In this document: positions 21,568 to 32,328 of the stretch, one piece after another
How positions within the stretch are numbered: the stretch's first letter is position 1
Layout: each line of letters opens with the position of its first letter
Made by a program: the position numbers and the translations under genes
The notes under the pieces: generated by a model
Seen by the model: the letters and a program-made list of their open reading frames with translations, nothing else
The model's database searches: none
Told to the model about the DNA's origin: nothing
NCBI GenBank assembly: GCA_001599755.1
Contig: BCHX01000001.1
Span: 6,944,001 to 7,008,000, forward strand
Source of the DNA: Gliomastix tumulicola
Taxonomy: Eukaryota > Ascomycota > Sordariomycetes > Hypocreales > Bionectriaceae
Length of the DNA: 64,000 nt
Direction of reading: 5' to 3'

Positions 21568-23310
21568 GGAAAAAGGCACCGCTGCAGGGAACTTTGCCCG
21601 GTCTTGGGAAAGGTTGAAGCGAAGCTGGTATGAGGGAGGGGGGGCGAGGCCAATCATTCAACTGCCCGTTCGGCCCTCCTCTTTTTCGCCCCCCTCCTCG
21701 GTCTGCACACCTATTTGGCATCAAGGGCCAAAGTCAAATCACTTGATTAACACGCACTTTTGCCTGATACTCTCCGGAGGTGGTAGTGGTGGGCAGTTTG
21801 ATCAGCCCACCACTTCGAATTGGGGTGTGATAGCAGTTGGAGGGCATCAGCGGCGTCTTGTCCCTGGAGCTTCGCAGAGGAAAAAAGAGGGTAGCTCCTC
21901 CAGGAATTTGATTTGGGGGGGATTGGCAGCCATCACATGCATGGGCGTGGCTAGGGAGTAGTCTGGATCACAATTAAATGAACTGTAGCACCCGAGCTAT
22001 CGAGGCATCCCGTCTGCTTGCATTCTCACTGGGCTGGTTGATAGAGTGTCAACCCCGCCTGACCCCTCCTTCTTGGTTTCCCCTCGGCGACGGGCTGCAA
22101 CGTTCTGCGGCGGCGGGAAAAGACGGCTGATAAGACTGGCCAGTCTGCTATCCTTCAGCTCGTCCCTCCCGTTTTGCTTGCTCTACTATCGTGTTTGACG
22201 CCCCCGTTTCAGGAACGGAGCACCAAATGGACAGAAACGCCAGTGGGGATTTGGCACTGTCCGATTCGATGACTTTTTAAGGTCGGGTCCCTGAAACAAG
22301 CCGCCTAACCGGCCGAGTGGGTGCGCTGGAGGGGCACTAACAGTGGGCAGAGCGCCGTGAGTGCACTGTATTTTTTAGCGGGTTCCAGGCTGTCGCCGAT
22401 TTTCCAAGCTCTGCCCAGGCTGGCAGGGAGTGGAGACCTCTCTGGTGATGTTCCAGCTCGTCACGTCCGAGATCTCGATGAACGATGCACGGCGATGCAA
22501 GCACAGGGCACTACTGGGATTCCTTCAGGCGGGTGGTGGTGGTGCTGCTGCTGGGGACTGGATAAAGAAGATGCACGGCTTCGATAGATTGGACATGGAC
22601 CTCCTCATTTTTTTTTCTTCCTGGTCGTAGGACATCATCTTGAGACGCGCTCCTTGTCGCAGCTTCATCTGCAGATACAAGTCACCCCGCCATTGACAGC
22701 TCGAGTCGCACAGCAGCCAGAGACCACACCGACTGCTTGCTTGCTTGGTTTGCTTCGTTTGTTGGCCTCGCCTCGCCCTCGATCCCTCCAACATCCACCA
22801 CATACCACCAAGAATAAATCACCACTACTACCACCACCCACCACCAGCGTCGGTCAATTAACTCGACGGCTTCCCACCTGATCGAAGCTACCAGCGCCAC
22901 TAGCCGAAGCTGCCATCGCGATTTCACCTTCGTACCGCCAGAAGCATACCTACCTTTAGTCCCCCTACCTTAGCAGGCAGCCCAGCCCAGCCCAGCCCAG
23001 CCATACTTGGATAGCTCCTCATCGTCAGCTCGCCTCCCGACGCCTGGGCTCCCTCCCAGTTGAAGAAAATCAGAGTTTCCGGGCAGAAAGCAAGTTGCGG
23101 CGCCACGGAGGACCAGCCCATTCCAGAGTCTCGCCATCGGCCGGCCGTTTCTGGAGCTTGCATATCTGGGCTCACTTTCTGCTGCCTGCCTGCCCGCCTG
23201 CCCGCACTGCGCTGCATAAGCTTGCATCTGCACTGCACTGCACCGGCACTGCATAATAGCTGCACATTTTAGCATCCAGGACCAGAACAGCCCAGCCAAA
23301 ACCAAAATCG

Positions 23311-23355
23311 ATGCCCACGGGATCAGTCGCAAGCTCGCTGTCGCTGCTGCGCTAA
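23311..23355 (+). promoter_or_regulatory. Possible upstream ORF in the bZIP leader
   Basis: ATG followed by 13 codons and TAA, 620 nt before the bZIP start. I found no other ATG between it and the main start. If the transcript begins upstream of 23311, this short frame would be translated first and could control the bZIP gene. The transcription start is unknown. Confidence 0.3.
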
Positions 23356-23974
23356 AAGTCGGGCTTGCTTTTCTTTTCTTTTTTTTCCCTTTTTTCTTGC
23401 TTCAGGTCGCTTTGCCCATTTATTTGCTTTTCCCCTCGCAGGCCAGCTGTCTTTCCATCTCGTTTTCTCTCTCTCTCCCCCTTCAAACAAGCCACCCACC
23501 CAACCAGCAGCTTCCATCAGCATCAACTGCCATCTCAGCTCACCTGCAAACTGCATCTCCCCCCTCCCCCTGGCATATTCCCCCCCCTCGGAGTCTGCCG
23601 GCAGATCACAATCAGCCCATACCTGTCTCTTCTTACCTTACCTTACCTTTTCCTCGGTAGCGCCCTGGCAGCTAAGCTTCAGAGCTACCCCACCTGCGAG
23701 CTTCTTCAAGTTTCCCAGCTGCTGCTGCGACTCCCGATCCTTCCGCCCAGACGCTGGAAGCTGCCATTACAAAGACGTCTGCCCCGCAGTCTCGGTGGCA
23801 GCAATCAGCAGAGAGCGCAGAAGCTGTTTCAACGAGAAACGTCCATCGATCCTTCGGTTTCCTTTCAATCACCCTCTCTGACAATCACCTTCTCTGGGCT
23901 CTTCTTCTCTTGACACATCAAACATCACCACCACCACCACCAGCTTCAGCTCATCACCACCACTACTACACACT

Positions 23975-25165
23975 ATGTCTGTGCTAGCAGAATCGATGGA
24001 GCCCTCGAAGCACTTCCCCGACAACCCCTTCGACCTGTCCGAGGTCGACGGCGACGCCCTCATGGACATGGGCCTCGGCCCGGACCTCGTCGACCCCCAG
24101 CTCACCATGCTGTATCCCGGCCAGCAGCCGCGCGAGCGCCCGCCCGACCCCTTCGCCTCGTCGTCCTTCCTGTGGGACACGCCCATGGACGGGACGCTGT
24201 CGCTGTTCGAGAGCGCCGTGCCCTCGCAGGACGACGCGGCTGATCTGGCGGCCCTCGCGGCGGACGTCGGCGGCGACAACAGCATTGACAACGACAACGA
24301 TAACGACAACGAGTCGGCTAGTCCCCTGTCGTCCGCGGCCCATATGAGCTCCCGGCGGACGAGCAAGGCGTCGCGCACATCCAGCAAGTCGTCCGTGCCG
24401 TCGCTGTCCTCCGCCTCAGCCTCCTCCTCCAAGAAGCGCGTCCGCAAGCCGTCCCGGAAGAAGCAGGAGTCCCAATCCTCCTCCTCCTCCGCCCCCCTCC
24501 CTCTGGCTGCTGCTGCAGCAGCAGCCGCCTCTTCCCCGGTCCAGGAGGTCAAGAGGGAGCCCACGTCCGGCGGCGAGGAGGACGCCAAGCGCACCAAGTA
24601 CCTCGAGCGCAACCGCGTCGCCGCCTCCAAGTGCCGCCAGAAGAAGAAGGAGTGGGTGCACGAGCTCGAGGAGAGCAAGGCCGAGATGGAGGCCCGCCAC
24701 GTCGAGCTGCAGCGCGAGTACGGCGTGCTCCTCGGCGAGGTCAGCATGATCAAGAACATGCTCATGCGCCACGCCGCCTGCAAGGACCCCAACATCGACC
24801 AGTGGATCGGGCTCGAGGCCAAGAAGTTTGTCCAGAAGTCGAGCCACGACTCCGAGGAGAAGGAGGCCAACGCGGCCAACGCCGCGCGCCGCCTGTCGCT
24901 GTCGCAGCAGAGTCTTTCGCTCACGCACTCGGCCTCTGCGTCGGCGAGCGCGAGCCGGAGGGCCAGTCTCGCTGGTGAGGATGCCTTGTCCTTGGCCGCT
25001 GTTTCCGGTGGTGGTGTTTCTAGCAAGGTGGCTGCTGCTAACAGCGCTCCAGAGTCGCTGAACCCGCTCTCGCCTGCTGCGTCGCCGCTGGATTTCCAGA
25101 CGTCGCCCGTCGTCAAGATGGAGGACATCAACTATGACCACATGCCCGACGACATGTTTGATTGA
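23975..25165 (+). CDS. CREB/ATF-type bZIP transcription factor
   Basis: Single exon, 396 aa. The basic region starts near residue 205 with KRTKYLERNRVAASKCRQKK, the ATF/CREB-type DNA-contact motif NxxAAxxCR with Ser in the variable position (NRVAASKCR). The heptad leucine zipper follows to about residue 267 (ending IKNMLMRH). Flanking regions are Ser-rich with an Ala run and alternating Asp/Asn in the N-terminal third, and the C-terminus is Ser-rich, ending in EDINYDHMPDDMFD. A VKREPTSGG segment just before the basic region and a VKMED segment near the end resemble sumoylation motifs (psi-K-x-E). Such factors bind CRE-like TGACGTCA sites and regulate stress, conidiation or secondary metabolism. 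The ATG at 23975 is the first in a long leader. The precise orthologue is not assigned. Confidence 0.88.
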   Translation: MSVLAESMEPSKHFPDNPFDLSEVDGDALMDMGLGPDLVDPQLTMLYPGQQPRERPPDPFASSSFLWDTPMDGTLSLFESAVPSQDDAADLAALAADVGGDNSIDNDNDNDNESASPLSSAAHMSSRRTSKASRTSSKSSVPSLSSASASSSKKRVRKPSRKKQESQSSSSSAPLPLAAAAAAAASSPVQEVKREPTSGGEEDAKRTKYLERNRVAASKCRQKKKEWVHELEESKAEMEARHVELQREYGVLLGEVSMIKNMLMRHAACKDPNIDQWIGLEAKKFVQKSSHDSEEKEANAANAARRLSLSQQSLSLTHSASASASASRRASLAGEDALSLAAVSGGGVSSKVAAANSAPESLNPLSPAASPLDFQTSPVVKMEDINYDHMPDDMFD

Positions 25166-26439
25166 GATGATCATGACGGGATTGTTTTGTGTTAGCGAGC
25201 TACAGTCAGTTGTCACTTGCAAGTCACATCACAACAACCACGAAGAGAAAAAAAAAAGAAAAAAGAAAAAAGAACAAAAAAAGAACTCGCAAGAAAAAAA
25301 AAATGGACGAGAGTAATGGGAGCTGCCGTCGATGGCTCAGGGCGTTTTGATACCTGCACTATTTTTGCTTGCTTTGCCATTTTCTTTTTCAACAGATGAT
25401 ACCCACGAACGGCGCATTGCAACAAGTACATTTCGGACGATCGAGGACTGTCGCCCGTGGCGTCGGTGGAAAAACAAAATTGCCCACACGAGGAAGACGA
25501 GATTCGAAAAGGAGGGACACGGTTTGGCGTCGAATGTATTTGTATGATGCGCTTTGAGATGTAGAACGGACGATGTGGTAATAGCTACCTTTACGTATTC
25601 TTTCATCCTAATATCCTGTGTCGAGTGAAGTCGATTGCGTGAGGTGTTGAAGCAGCAGAGTATTAATAAACGACAAAAAAAGAGTATGTATTAAAAGGCA
25701 AAAGGAGGAGGGTAGAAGCGAAGAAGAGAACAGCAGCGTAGAGACGTTTCTACTTAAAGACGTCGTCTGCCACTTTCTCGAGTCATGAGGAGGGGGGGTA
25801 TGAATCGTGCAGGTTGGTGAAGCCCCCTTCGCTTTTTTTTTTTCTTTTCCCGCCTTGATGGACGAAGGATGGGAAATGACGTCGTTGTGACAGTACCGGG
25901 CGTGATGTCTTGGCATCGTGCAGCAGGGGGAGCTGGAGGTGCCTTTTTTGTTGGCTGGGAATAACACGCTGTTTGTCTTTTAAGGGGAGATATTTCTTAA
26001 ATAGAAGCTTGTATTTTTTATTTTTCTGGGAGAGATACTGTCTGTCATGTTGACGTGTTGTTGCTTGTGAGCGGTGAGGGCAATCATCCGACTTGTAGGG
26101 GAGGAGTTGGACCCTCATGATTGGTGATCATTTACTAGAGCCTCAGAGAACAGCAATACCACCTACGGATCAAAGTGAGGGGCTGTATGATAACAAGCGA
26201 GTGCTTAGCACGGAGATGCTATATTTGCACATGCGTTCTTATTTTTGTTTCTGTTTGAAATACGTCTTGGTACAGCTTTCTTGTTTTATTGCCACACATG
26301 TATAGGGTAGGCCCTACATGTTCGATTATCCGTATCCTACACGCCAACATTTTATATACACCCCATCCAGACAGCCGGTACTCTAGACACAAGCGAGACA
26401 AGATAGTAATACAATCGCTCTCCCAGCAGCACATCATCA
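25166..26439. other. Intergenic, convergent bZIP and mL38 ends
   Basis: A/T-rich 3' flanks, including A-rich tracts near 25245-25300 and T-rich tracts near 25835-25850. No gene recognised; short frames are low-complexity. Confidence 0.5.
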
Positions 26440-27852
26440 TCACCTCCTCTTGGTCCATCCGCGGGCGTTGGACAAGCCCCGGATGCGCTTCGTGTACTTC
26501 CACACGTGGCGGTACTTGGGCCCTTGCCTCTTGGCCTCCCAACCGCGGGCCTTGACGGGCGGCTTGAGGCTGTGCACGCGCGTGGGCCGCAGCTCGACGT
26601 CGGCACCGGGTATGTTGTGCCGTGCCATGACGGACGCCGTGTTGGCGTCCCAGACGGAGCGGAAGAGGTTGAAGCCAAAGGGCTGCAGGCCGAACTTGTC
26701 GCGGCACGACTTGAGCGAGAAGCCGTCGCGCGTGCCGGCGTACAGCTCGCGCATCCTGGCCACGTCGACGCGCTGCCCGTCCTTCTGCTCGAGCACGAAG
26801 ACGGCGAGGCGGTGGTAGGGGCTGCCCTTCTGCGCGTACGCGGGCAGCCAGGGGACCGCCAGCTGGTCGTCGGCCTTGATGCGGCTCAGCGGGAGCGACG
26901 TGTCCGTGGGGTCGAGCGGGATGTTGGCCGCGAGGAAGTGGCAGCGCTTGAAGAAGGCGTCGCCCGCGATGTCGGGCACGTCGGCGTCGACGATGGCGAC
27001 GGACACGAGACGCGGGCCCTTGTCGAAGACCTGCACGTGCAGCCGGGGCACGTTCTCGCTCACGGCCGAGTCGACGACGTCGCCGTGCGCCACCTTGATG
27101 CTGCGGAAGAAGAGCTGCACGTCGGCCGTCGGCTCGAGCTTCGGGAGGATGTCGGGGACGATGTTGAACTGCGAGATACGCTGCGTGACGAGGCGGTGGT
27201 CGTACGAGCGCCACTTCTGCTCGGCGTAGTGGCGGTAGATGGGTTTGCTCATGTCGCCTGGAGTTAGTCAGTTAGTTAGAAGCTCTTTACCTAACACTCA
27301 TAGGAGAAAAAAAAACATACCCAACCCGTCCTCAAACCGCTTCTTGACTACGGGATCGTTGATATCAGCCAGGATCTTCAGCTTCTCCACGTACTGCCGC
27401 AGGCTCGCCAGCTTCGCCTCCTTCATCGCCAGCCCGCCCTTGACCTGCTCCGGCGTCTTGGCCTCGAGCGCGGCGATCTTGCCCAGCTCCTCCTGGATCT
27501 TGCGCAGCTTGTCCTCCCGGTCGGCCGCGAGCACCTTGCGCGCCTCCTGGAAGGCCTGGAAGGGCAGCTGCTCGAAGGGGAGGCCGTTGGGGATCGTGCG
27601 CATCGCGACGCGGCGGCGGCGCGAGCCCAGCGGGTTCTTGCCGGCCTGCAGGAGCGCGGCCTCGAACTCCGGGAGCACCGTGCTAGGGTCGAGGTCGAGC
27701 GGGTCTGATGAGACTGGAGGCGGCGGCGGCGGTGTCGTCGTCGTCGTCGTCGTTACGGTGGCATTCTGGAAGATTGGCGTTGTGGTGAAGGGGCGGAGGA
27801 GGGAGGGCTGGAGGCGTCGGGCCAGCGGCCTGGCGACCGAGCAGCGCGGCAT
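26440..27852 (-). CDS. MRPL35: Mitochondrial large ribosomal subunit protein mL38
   Basis: Two exons on the minus strand, 27852-27321 and 27257-26440, joined over a 63-nt intron (GTATGT donor, CTAACTAACTGAC branch area, CAG acceptor), giving 449 aa. mL38 (yeast MRPL35) is a PEBP-like protein of the mitoribosomal central protuberance. The N-terminus is a basic presequence (MPRCSVARPLARRLQPSLLR) followed by poly-Thr and poly-Pro. The middle has FEDGLGDMSKPIYRHYAEQK across the splice. The PEBP-like part includes PRLVSVAIVDADVPD, FKRCHFLAANIPLDPTD, GSPYHRLAVFVLEQ and FGFNLFRSVWD. Reading the second exon alone from its own ATG would lose the targeting sequence. Head-to-head with uL4m, another mitoribosomal gene. 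Confidence 0.9.
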
Positions 27853-28162
27853 GGTGAAGGATCCAACACTGGACAGTCAGGCTGTTGATGTTTGTCGAAT
27901 TTGCGGGCGAATTGGCCCTTTAGGTGGTCGATGGGACGATGGCTGGAGTTTTGTCTGGCTGAGGAAAAAGTTCAAGATTGGCTGCACGCGATGTCGAGAA
28001 TAGACCCGCTTTAATTTTCCGGGCCGGAACAAGCCGCTCGTCCAATCAGCGGGTCGCATCACGATTTTTTGATTGACACTTCTCCAGCTCTGCAGAGCAT
28101 CTTTCATCATCATCACCACGACACTTGATTCCTCCTGCTGCATCACGAACGTAGTTGCAGAC
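27853..28162. promoter_or_regulatory. Shared divergent promoter mL38/uL4m
   Basis: 310 bp between the start codons of two mitoribosomal large-subunit genes. A bidirectional promoter is the simplest reading; no specific site is claimed. Confidence 0.55.
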
Positions 28163-29210
28163 ATGGCAGGGAAAGGAATTGGATGCCTCTCGGAGGCGAT
28201 GGGCGCCCTGAGACTGGGCGGAACGGTACGTACCAAGATACCACAAGGCGTGGATGGACGCTGACCTTTACAGTCCTCCATCGCGAGCAGACAGTTCACC
28301 CGCTCCATGGCCACCGAGGCCTCTGGCACGACAATCACCAAATCCGCTGACACGGCATCCCTCATCCGCTCCTGGAACCCAGGTACGCCCCCTTTTTGTT
28401 CTTCAGCCGCTTCTTCCGCTAACACCCCCAGTCTCGACCGTCCCCCTCACCATCCACAGCTTCCCGTCCCTCGAGCCGACCTCCCTCGAGCAGTGGTCCG
28501 TCGAGCACCTCTACCTGCCCCTCCGCCGCGACCTCCTCCACCTGGCCGTCGTCTACGAGGGCGACAGCACGCGCCAGGGCACCGCCTCGACCAAGACCCG
28601 CCACGACGTCCACGGCTCCCACCGCAAGATCCGCCCGCAGAAGGGCACCGGCCGCGCCCGCCAGGGCACCAAGCAGAGCCCCCTGATCCGCGGCGGCGGC
28701 AAGGCCTTTGGCCCGCACCCGCGCGACTTCAGCACGCGCCTCAACAAGAAGGTCTACGACAAGGCGTGGCGCACCGCGCTGAGCTACCGGTACCGCCGCG
28801 GCGAGCTGCTCGTCTGCGAGGACGGGATGGAGCTGGCGATGCCGCGGGAGTTTGAGGACGTCGCGGCGAGCTTGCGTGGCGGGCTGCATGAGGCGTACCT
28901 GGCAAGATATATGCGTGGTGTGCTGAGTGCGTTGGGGCTCGGCAGGGCTGATGGGCGCACGCTGTTTGTTACGGGCGATAGGAGGGACAGGCTGTACCAG
29001 GCGATGGAGCAGATCCCTCGCGAGGGACGGGCCCTGGATCTGGACGATGTGGACGTCAAGGACCTGCTCGAGACAGGCAAGGTCGTCCTGGAGCGCAGCG
29101 TGCTCAAGGAGATGATCCTGAGGCACCAGAGCGACCTGGTGGCGAACGTGCTCGTCAACGGTTTCAAGCCTACGGGGCCTCCTATCGGGGAGAAGCTTCT
29201 GGGGGTGTAA
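28163..29210 (+). CDS. YML6: Mitochondrial large ribosomal subunit protein uL4m
   Basis: Three exons, 28163-28225, 28274-28382 and 28432-29210, giving 316 aa. Introns are only 48 and 49 nt (donors GTACGT and GTACGC). uL4 proteins line the exit tunnel and are among the first to bind the large-subunit rRNA. The first exons encode a presequence-like N-terminus (KGIGCLSEAMGALRLGG, RQFTRSMATEAS). The L4 signature follows: RQGTASTKTRHDVHGSHRKI, then KGTGRARQGTKQSPLIRGGG, AFGPHPRDFSTRLNKKV and ALSYRYRRGELLV. The ORF upstream of 28163 is not needed. The pairing with mL38 across 310 bp suggests co-regulation. Confidence 0.92.
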
Positions 29211-29380
29211 GAGGAGCGATGTATACTGTAATTATCATGTACAACATACCAACATGTAGATTTCTTTGTCTGGAACGGATGTCTTAACAAGCCGACTGCT
29301 ATCCAATCGAGCGGGTATCCTGTCTAAGTCTATGGTGATAGTATACAGAGGTATGAAGGAGATAGATGTACAAGAGCGGA

Positions 29381-31068
29381 CTATAGCTGTCCGCCGACGA
29401 GCCTGACAATCCACATGGCAACTCTCACTGTCAGCCCAACTCTTCTCTCGTTCTTTGCAAAGTCGTCCTGCGTCACCGGCGCCGCGTGATCTTGTAGCCA
29501 GCGCTGCTCCTCGCCGAGCCTCTTCTTGAGTGTCTCGTCTCTCGTCGCAATGAGAGCGCCAACCTCGAGGTCAAGGGAGTAGCTGCGCTTGGTGTAGTTG
29601 GAGCTCCCGATGATGGAGAGGGCAGGGTCCTTGTCGCCAGGGAGCGTGATCCAGAGGCCCTTGGCGTGGTATGTCCAGCCTCCGGGCTGGCCGACGGTCC
29701 CCTGGCGCCACTCCTTCAGCGCAATATCCGCAGCCCTGCCGTGAGACTGCACAGCCGTGAGGAAACGGCGGGCGAGGAGCGTGTAGGCACCGGGGAGGAG
29801 ACCAGAGACGCCGGGAGACTTGTAGAAGCCGTTGGCCTCGGGGGCAGCCGTGATGACTGTATTCACGGGCGTCGAAGAGGACCCAGCTGCTGTGGAGGAC
29901 GACGCGGTGCTGAGGAGGAGCTTGGTGAGTGACGGGGCCGGGTTGAAGTACCCGGCGGTAAATGTCCACGAGGAGGCCGCGTAGCTCGGGGCGGACAGGG
30001 TCTTGAGTATGTGCGTGATGGCGGGGAGTTCCGTCGACGAGTCGGGCTTCATGACCTGCGACATCTGCGCGAGCATGTACACGCGGGTGTTCGAAAACTC
30101 GGGAGCAGTCTTGCCTTCACGGGTCGGCAGAATCAGGGGCTCGAGCGTGGCGGTTGTGCGCTTGACGAACGCGGCTGGGCTGTCGAGAGGGGACGGGGCG
30201 GAATTCGCCTCTGGCCAGGAGAGGGTGAAGCCGGAGGGTTCGTTAGACGGCTGGACGAGGAAACTGAAGGACCCGACGGCCTCGTGGATGCGCCAGAAGT
30301 GGTCCGTCACCTCCTTGGACTTGAAGAGGTGGTATCTGTCCTGGCGATTCGTGAAGTAGTCCGTGGACAAATTCGCCCTGTAAAGTATTAGCCAGAATCC
30401 CCCACTCAGCCCAGGGAACCAACATACCCAGACAGAATGATCTCGTCGTCCACCCCGTACAGCTTCATGTGCTGCAGCCCCCACCCCTCGTTGATCCTCT
30501 TCGGCACCGCCTTCTTCCTCATGCCTGTCAGATTCGGCGTGTGATACATCCGCACCTCGACCCTGTCGGCCCCGAACTCCTCGACCAGCGGCGCCAGCAG
30601 CGAGGCACAGCTCGCTTTGGGTGCCTCCCGCGTGCCCCTCAGCGCGTCCGTGAGCACGCTCAGCCGCAGCTCCGGGTTCGCGCGCATGGCCCCGCGCAGC
30701 GTCTCGAGCAGCTCGCGCTCCGACTTGCCGATGTACAGCGTCGAGAGGAAGACGCGCCGCCGCGCGGATCGGATCCGGGCCTTGAGGGTTTCGTAGAACT
30801 GCGCGGGCGTCTGGATTACCTCGATCTGGTCGCCGCGGAGGTCGAAGCTCGGGGCGATGCGGTCGAGCTCGCTCGTAAGCGGGGACAGGGCCCCGATCGT
30901 GCTTGAGGGAGAGGCATTGGCGGCGTCTGCTGTCGCGGACGAGGAGCTCCCTCCGGCGTTGCTCGTGTATCGACGGCTGGCAGCTCTAGGGATTCCCGTT
31001 GGTCGGGTGAAGGAGGTGGCGCTGGGGCGGGCTCTGCCTGCGCAGCGGGAACAGGCCCTGGCGAGCAT
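29381..31068 (-). CDS. PGS1: Phosphatidylglycerophosphate synthase Pgs1
   Basis: Two exons on the minus strand, 31068-30428 and 30377-29381, with a 50-nt intron, giving 545 aa. Pgs1 makes phosphatidylglycerophosphate from CDP-diacylglycerol and glycerol-3-phosphate in mitochondria, the committed step to cardiolipin. It belongs to the phospholipase D superfamily. The first HKD motif is complete: His200-x-Lys202 with Asp207 in HMKLYGVDDEIILSG, followed by ANLSTDYFTNRQDRY across the splice. The second motif is the degenerate family form HAKGLWITLPGD with IGSSNYTKRSYSLDLE. The N-terminus is basic and Ser/Arg-rich, fitting mitochondrial import. The C-terminus has a short hydrophobic end (VRVAMWIVRLVGGQL). 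It shares a 298-bp upstream interval with NDUFA12 on the other strand. Confidence 0.93.
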
Positions 31069-31366
31069 GGCGGCCTGGATGATGTGCGGTTAGGGAGACT
31101 GCTATTGGTCGGGCGTATTAGGAGAATTAATCATTATTGAGCTGTCGCTGTCCAGTTCTCGTCTGGCTCCAGATTCTGGATGCCATCACTCACCGAAATA
31201 AAAGCGGGCCCCACAGCTCCCCCTGTACAGCAATTGAGCCCCTCTGATTGGGCGAAAACCCACGCCGCGGTTTTTCCGGGATAGCTCGCAACGGCATCGG
31301 AAACAGACGTCGAAACTCCTCAACCAAGACATCTCGCGAGGACACCAATCGACAGAACCGCCCAGC
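31069..31366. promoter_or_regulatory. Shared divergent promoter PGS1/NDUFA12
   Basis: 298 bp between two outward-reading mitochondrial genes; likely bidirectional promoter. Confidence 0.5.
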
Positions 31367-31961
31367 ATGTCGACCATCACCCGAACGCTTCGCAACCTGC
31401 GAAAGGTTGGCATCAAGGTCCGTCAATCTCACTCCTCTCGTCCCCGCCAATTGAGCACATACTGACCGACTTCGCAGGACTACTTCGTCCAGATGGTGGT
31501 ACGCCCCCTCGAACCCCCGATTGATCCACGGATAGATAGCTAAGGACACACACACGACAGTACATCGGCGACACCAAGGCCGGCACGCTCATCGGCACGG
31601 ACCGCGCGGGCAACAAGTTCTTCGAGAACAACGAGGAGCTGCCCCTGCGCACGCGCTGGGTCGAGTACGCCAAGCACGACTACGACGCCGCGCACATCGA
31701 GCCCGGGTGGCACGCGTGGATCAGCTATGCCGTCGACCTGCCGCCCACGCTGGACCCGCTGATGCAGGCGGGCACGAGGAAGTTCGAGCCGGCGACGGCG
31801 GTGCCGAACCACACGCAGACGAGGGGTGCCTTCAAGACGTACAGCACGTGAGTTTCGGACCTTTGTATCGTGGTGGGAGTGTGAGAGATGCTGACTAGAT
31901 GGGATGCAGGACCAAGCCGAAGATTGCTGCCTGGCAGCCGGTTGCTGCGGCGAGGCCCTAG
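31367..31961 (+). CDS. NDUFA12: NADH:ubiquinone oxidoreductase subunit NDUFA12 (B17.2)
   Basis: Four exons: 31367-31417, 31478-31498 (only 21 nt), 31561-31847 and 31910-31961, giving 136 aa. NDUFA12 is an accessory subunit of respiratory complex I on the matrix arm. Family motifs are LRNLRKVGIKDYFVQM across the first splice, YIGDTKAGTLIGTDRAGNKF, LRTRWVEYAKHDYDAAHIE, PGWHAWISYAVDLPP and the C-terminal TTKPKIAAWQPV. All introns are about 60 nt and keep phase. The 21-nt exon (DYFVQMV) is easy for gene finders to miss. Presence of complex I confirms a fungus with a full respiratory chain, unlike baker's yeast. Confidence 0.92.
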
Positions 31962-32328
31962 ACGAGAGAGGGAGGTTGAACGGCCTAGGAAGGGCACCGC
32001 TTGTACATATGTTTACTACCGCCTACCATCAGATGAATAGAGCGAACGGGTGACTCCCACCACACGCGACGATTTTCTTTCTCAAGGCGGTGGTGAAGTT
32101 CTACTGACAGGACTCTTTGCACTCGTCTTTGCGAAATTATGTCGCTCCAGAGCTTGCCTCGCGAGGTACTAATTTGAAAGCCATTCATATTGGAGCTAAT
32201 GGAACGAAAACAGCTATATAGCAAAGCCAGTCGCCATATAAAGATGTGGCCTTATATACGGGTTGCTCATGCTCTGCAAGGGAACAAGCTAATGGAAATG
32301 AAGCAACTCAAAGCAGAAAACAGGCGAT
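31962..32328. other. Intergenic, convergent NDUFA12 and NNT ends
   Basis: Overlapping 3' flanking sequence of the two neighbours. No feature recognised. Confidence 0.5.

Larger units (their letters stand above)
19450..23974. other. 4.5-kb gene-free region upstream of the bZIP gene
   Basis: No frame here shows family similarity or a consistent splice pattern. The right third (about 22.7-23.97 kb) is pyrimidine-, CA- and CT-rich, as in long fungal 5' leaders. A (GAAC)6 tandem repeat lies at 21544-21567 and a CAGCC repeat near 22978-23002. It probably holds the promoter and leader of the bZIP gene and the 5' flank of RFA3; a non-coding RNA cannot be excluded. Confidence 0.5.

Noticed and set aside
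23869..25131. 420-codon minus-strand frame across the bZIP gene
   Set aside because: Mirror of the Ser- and Ala-rich bZIP coding sequence; no domain.
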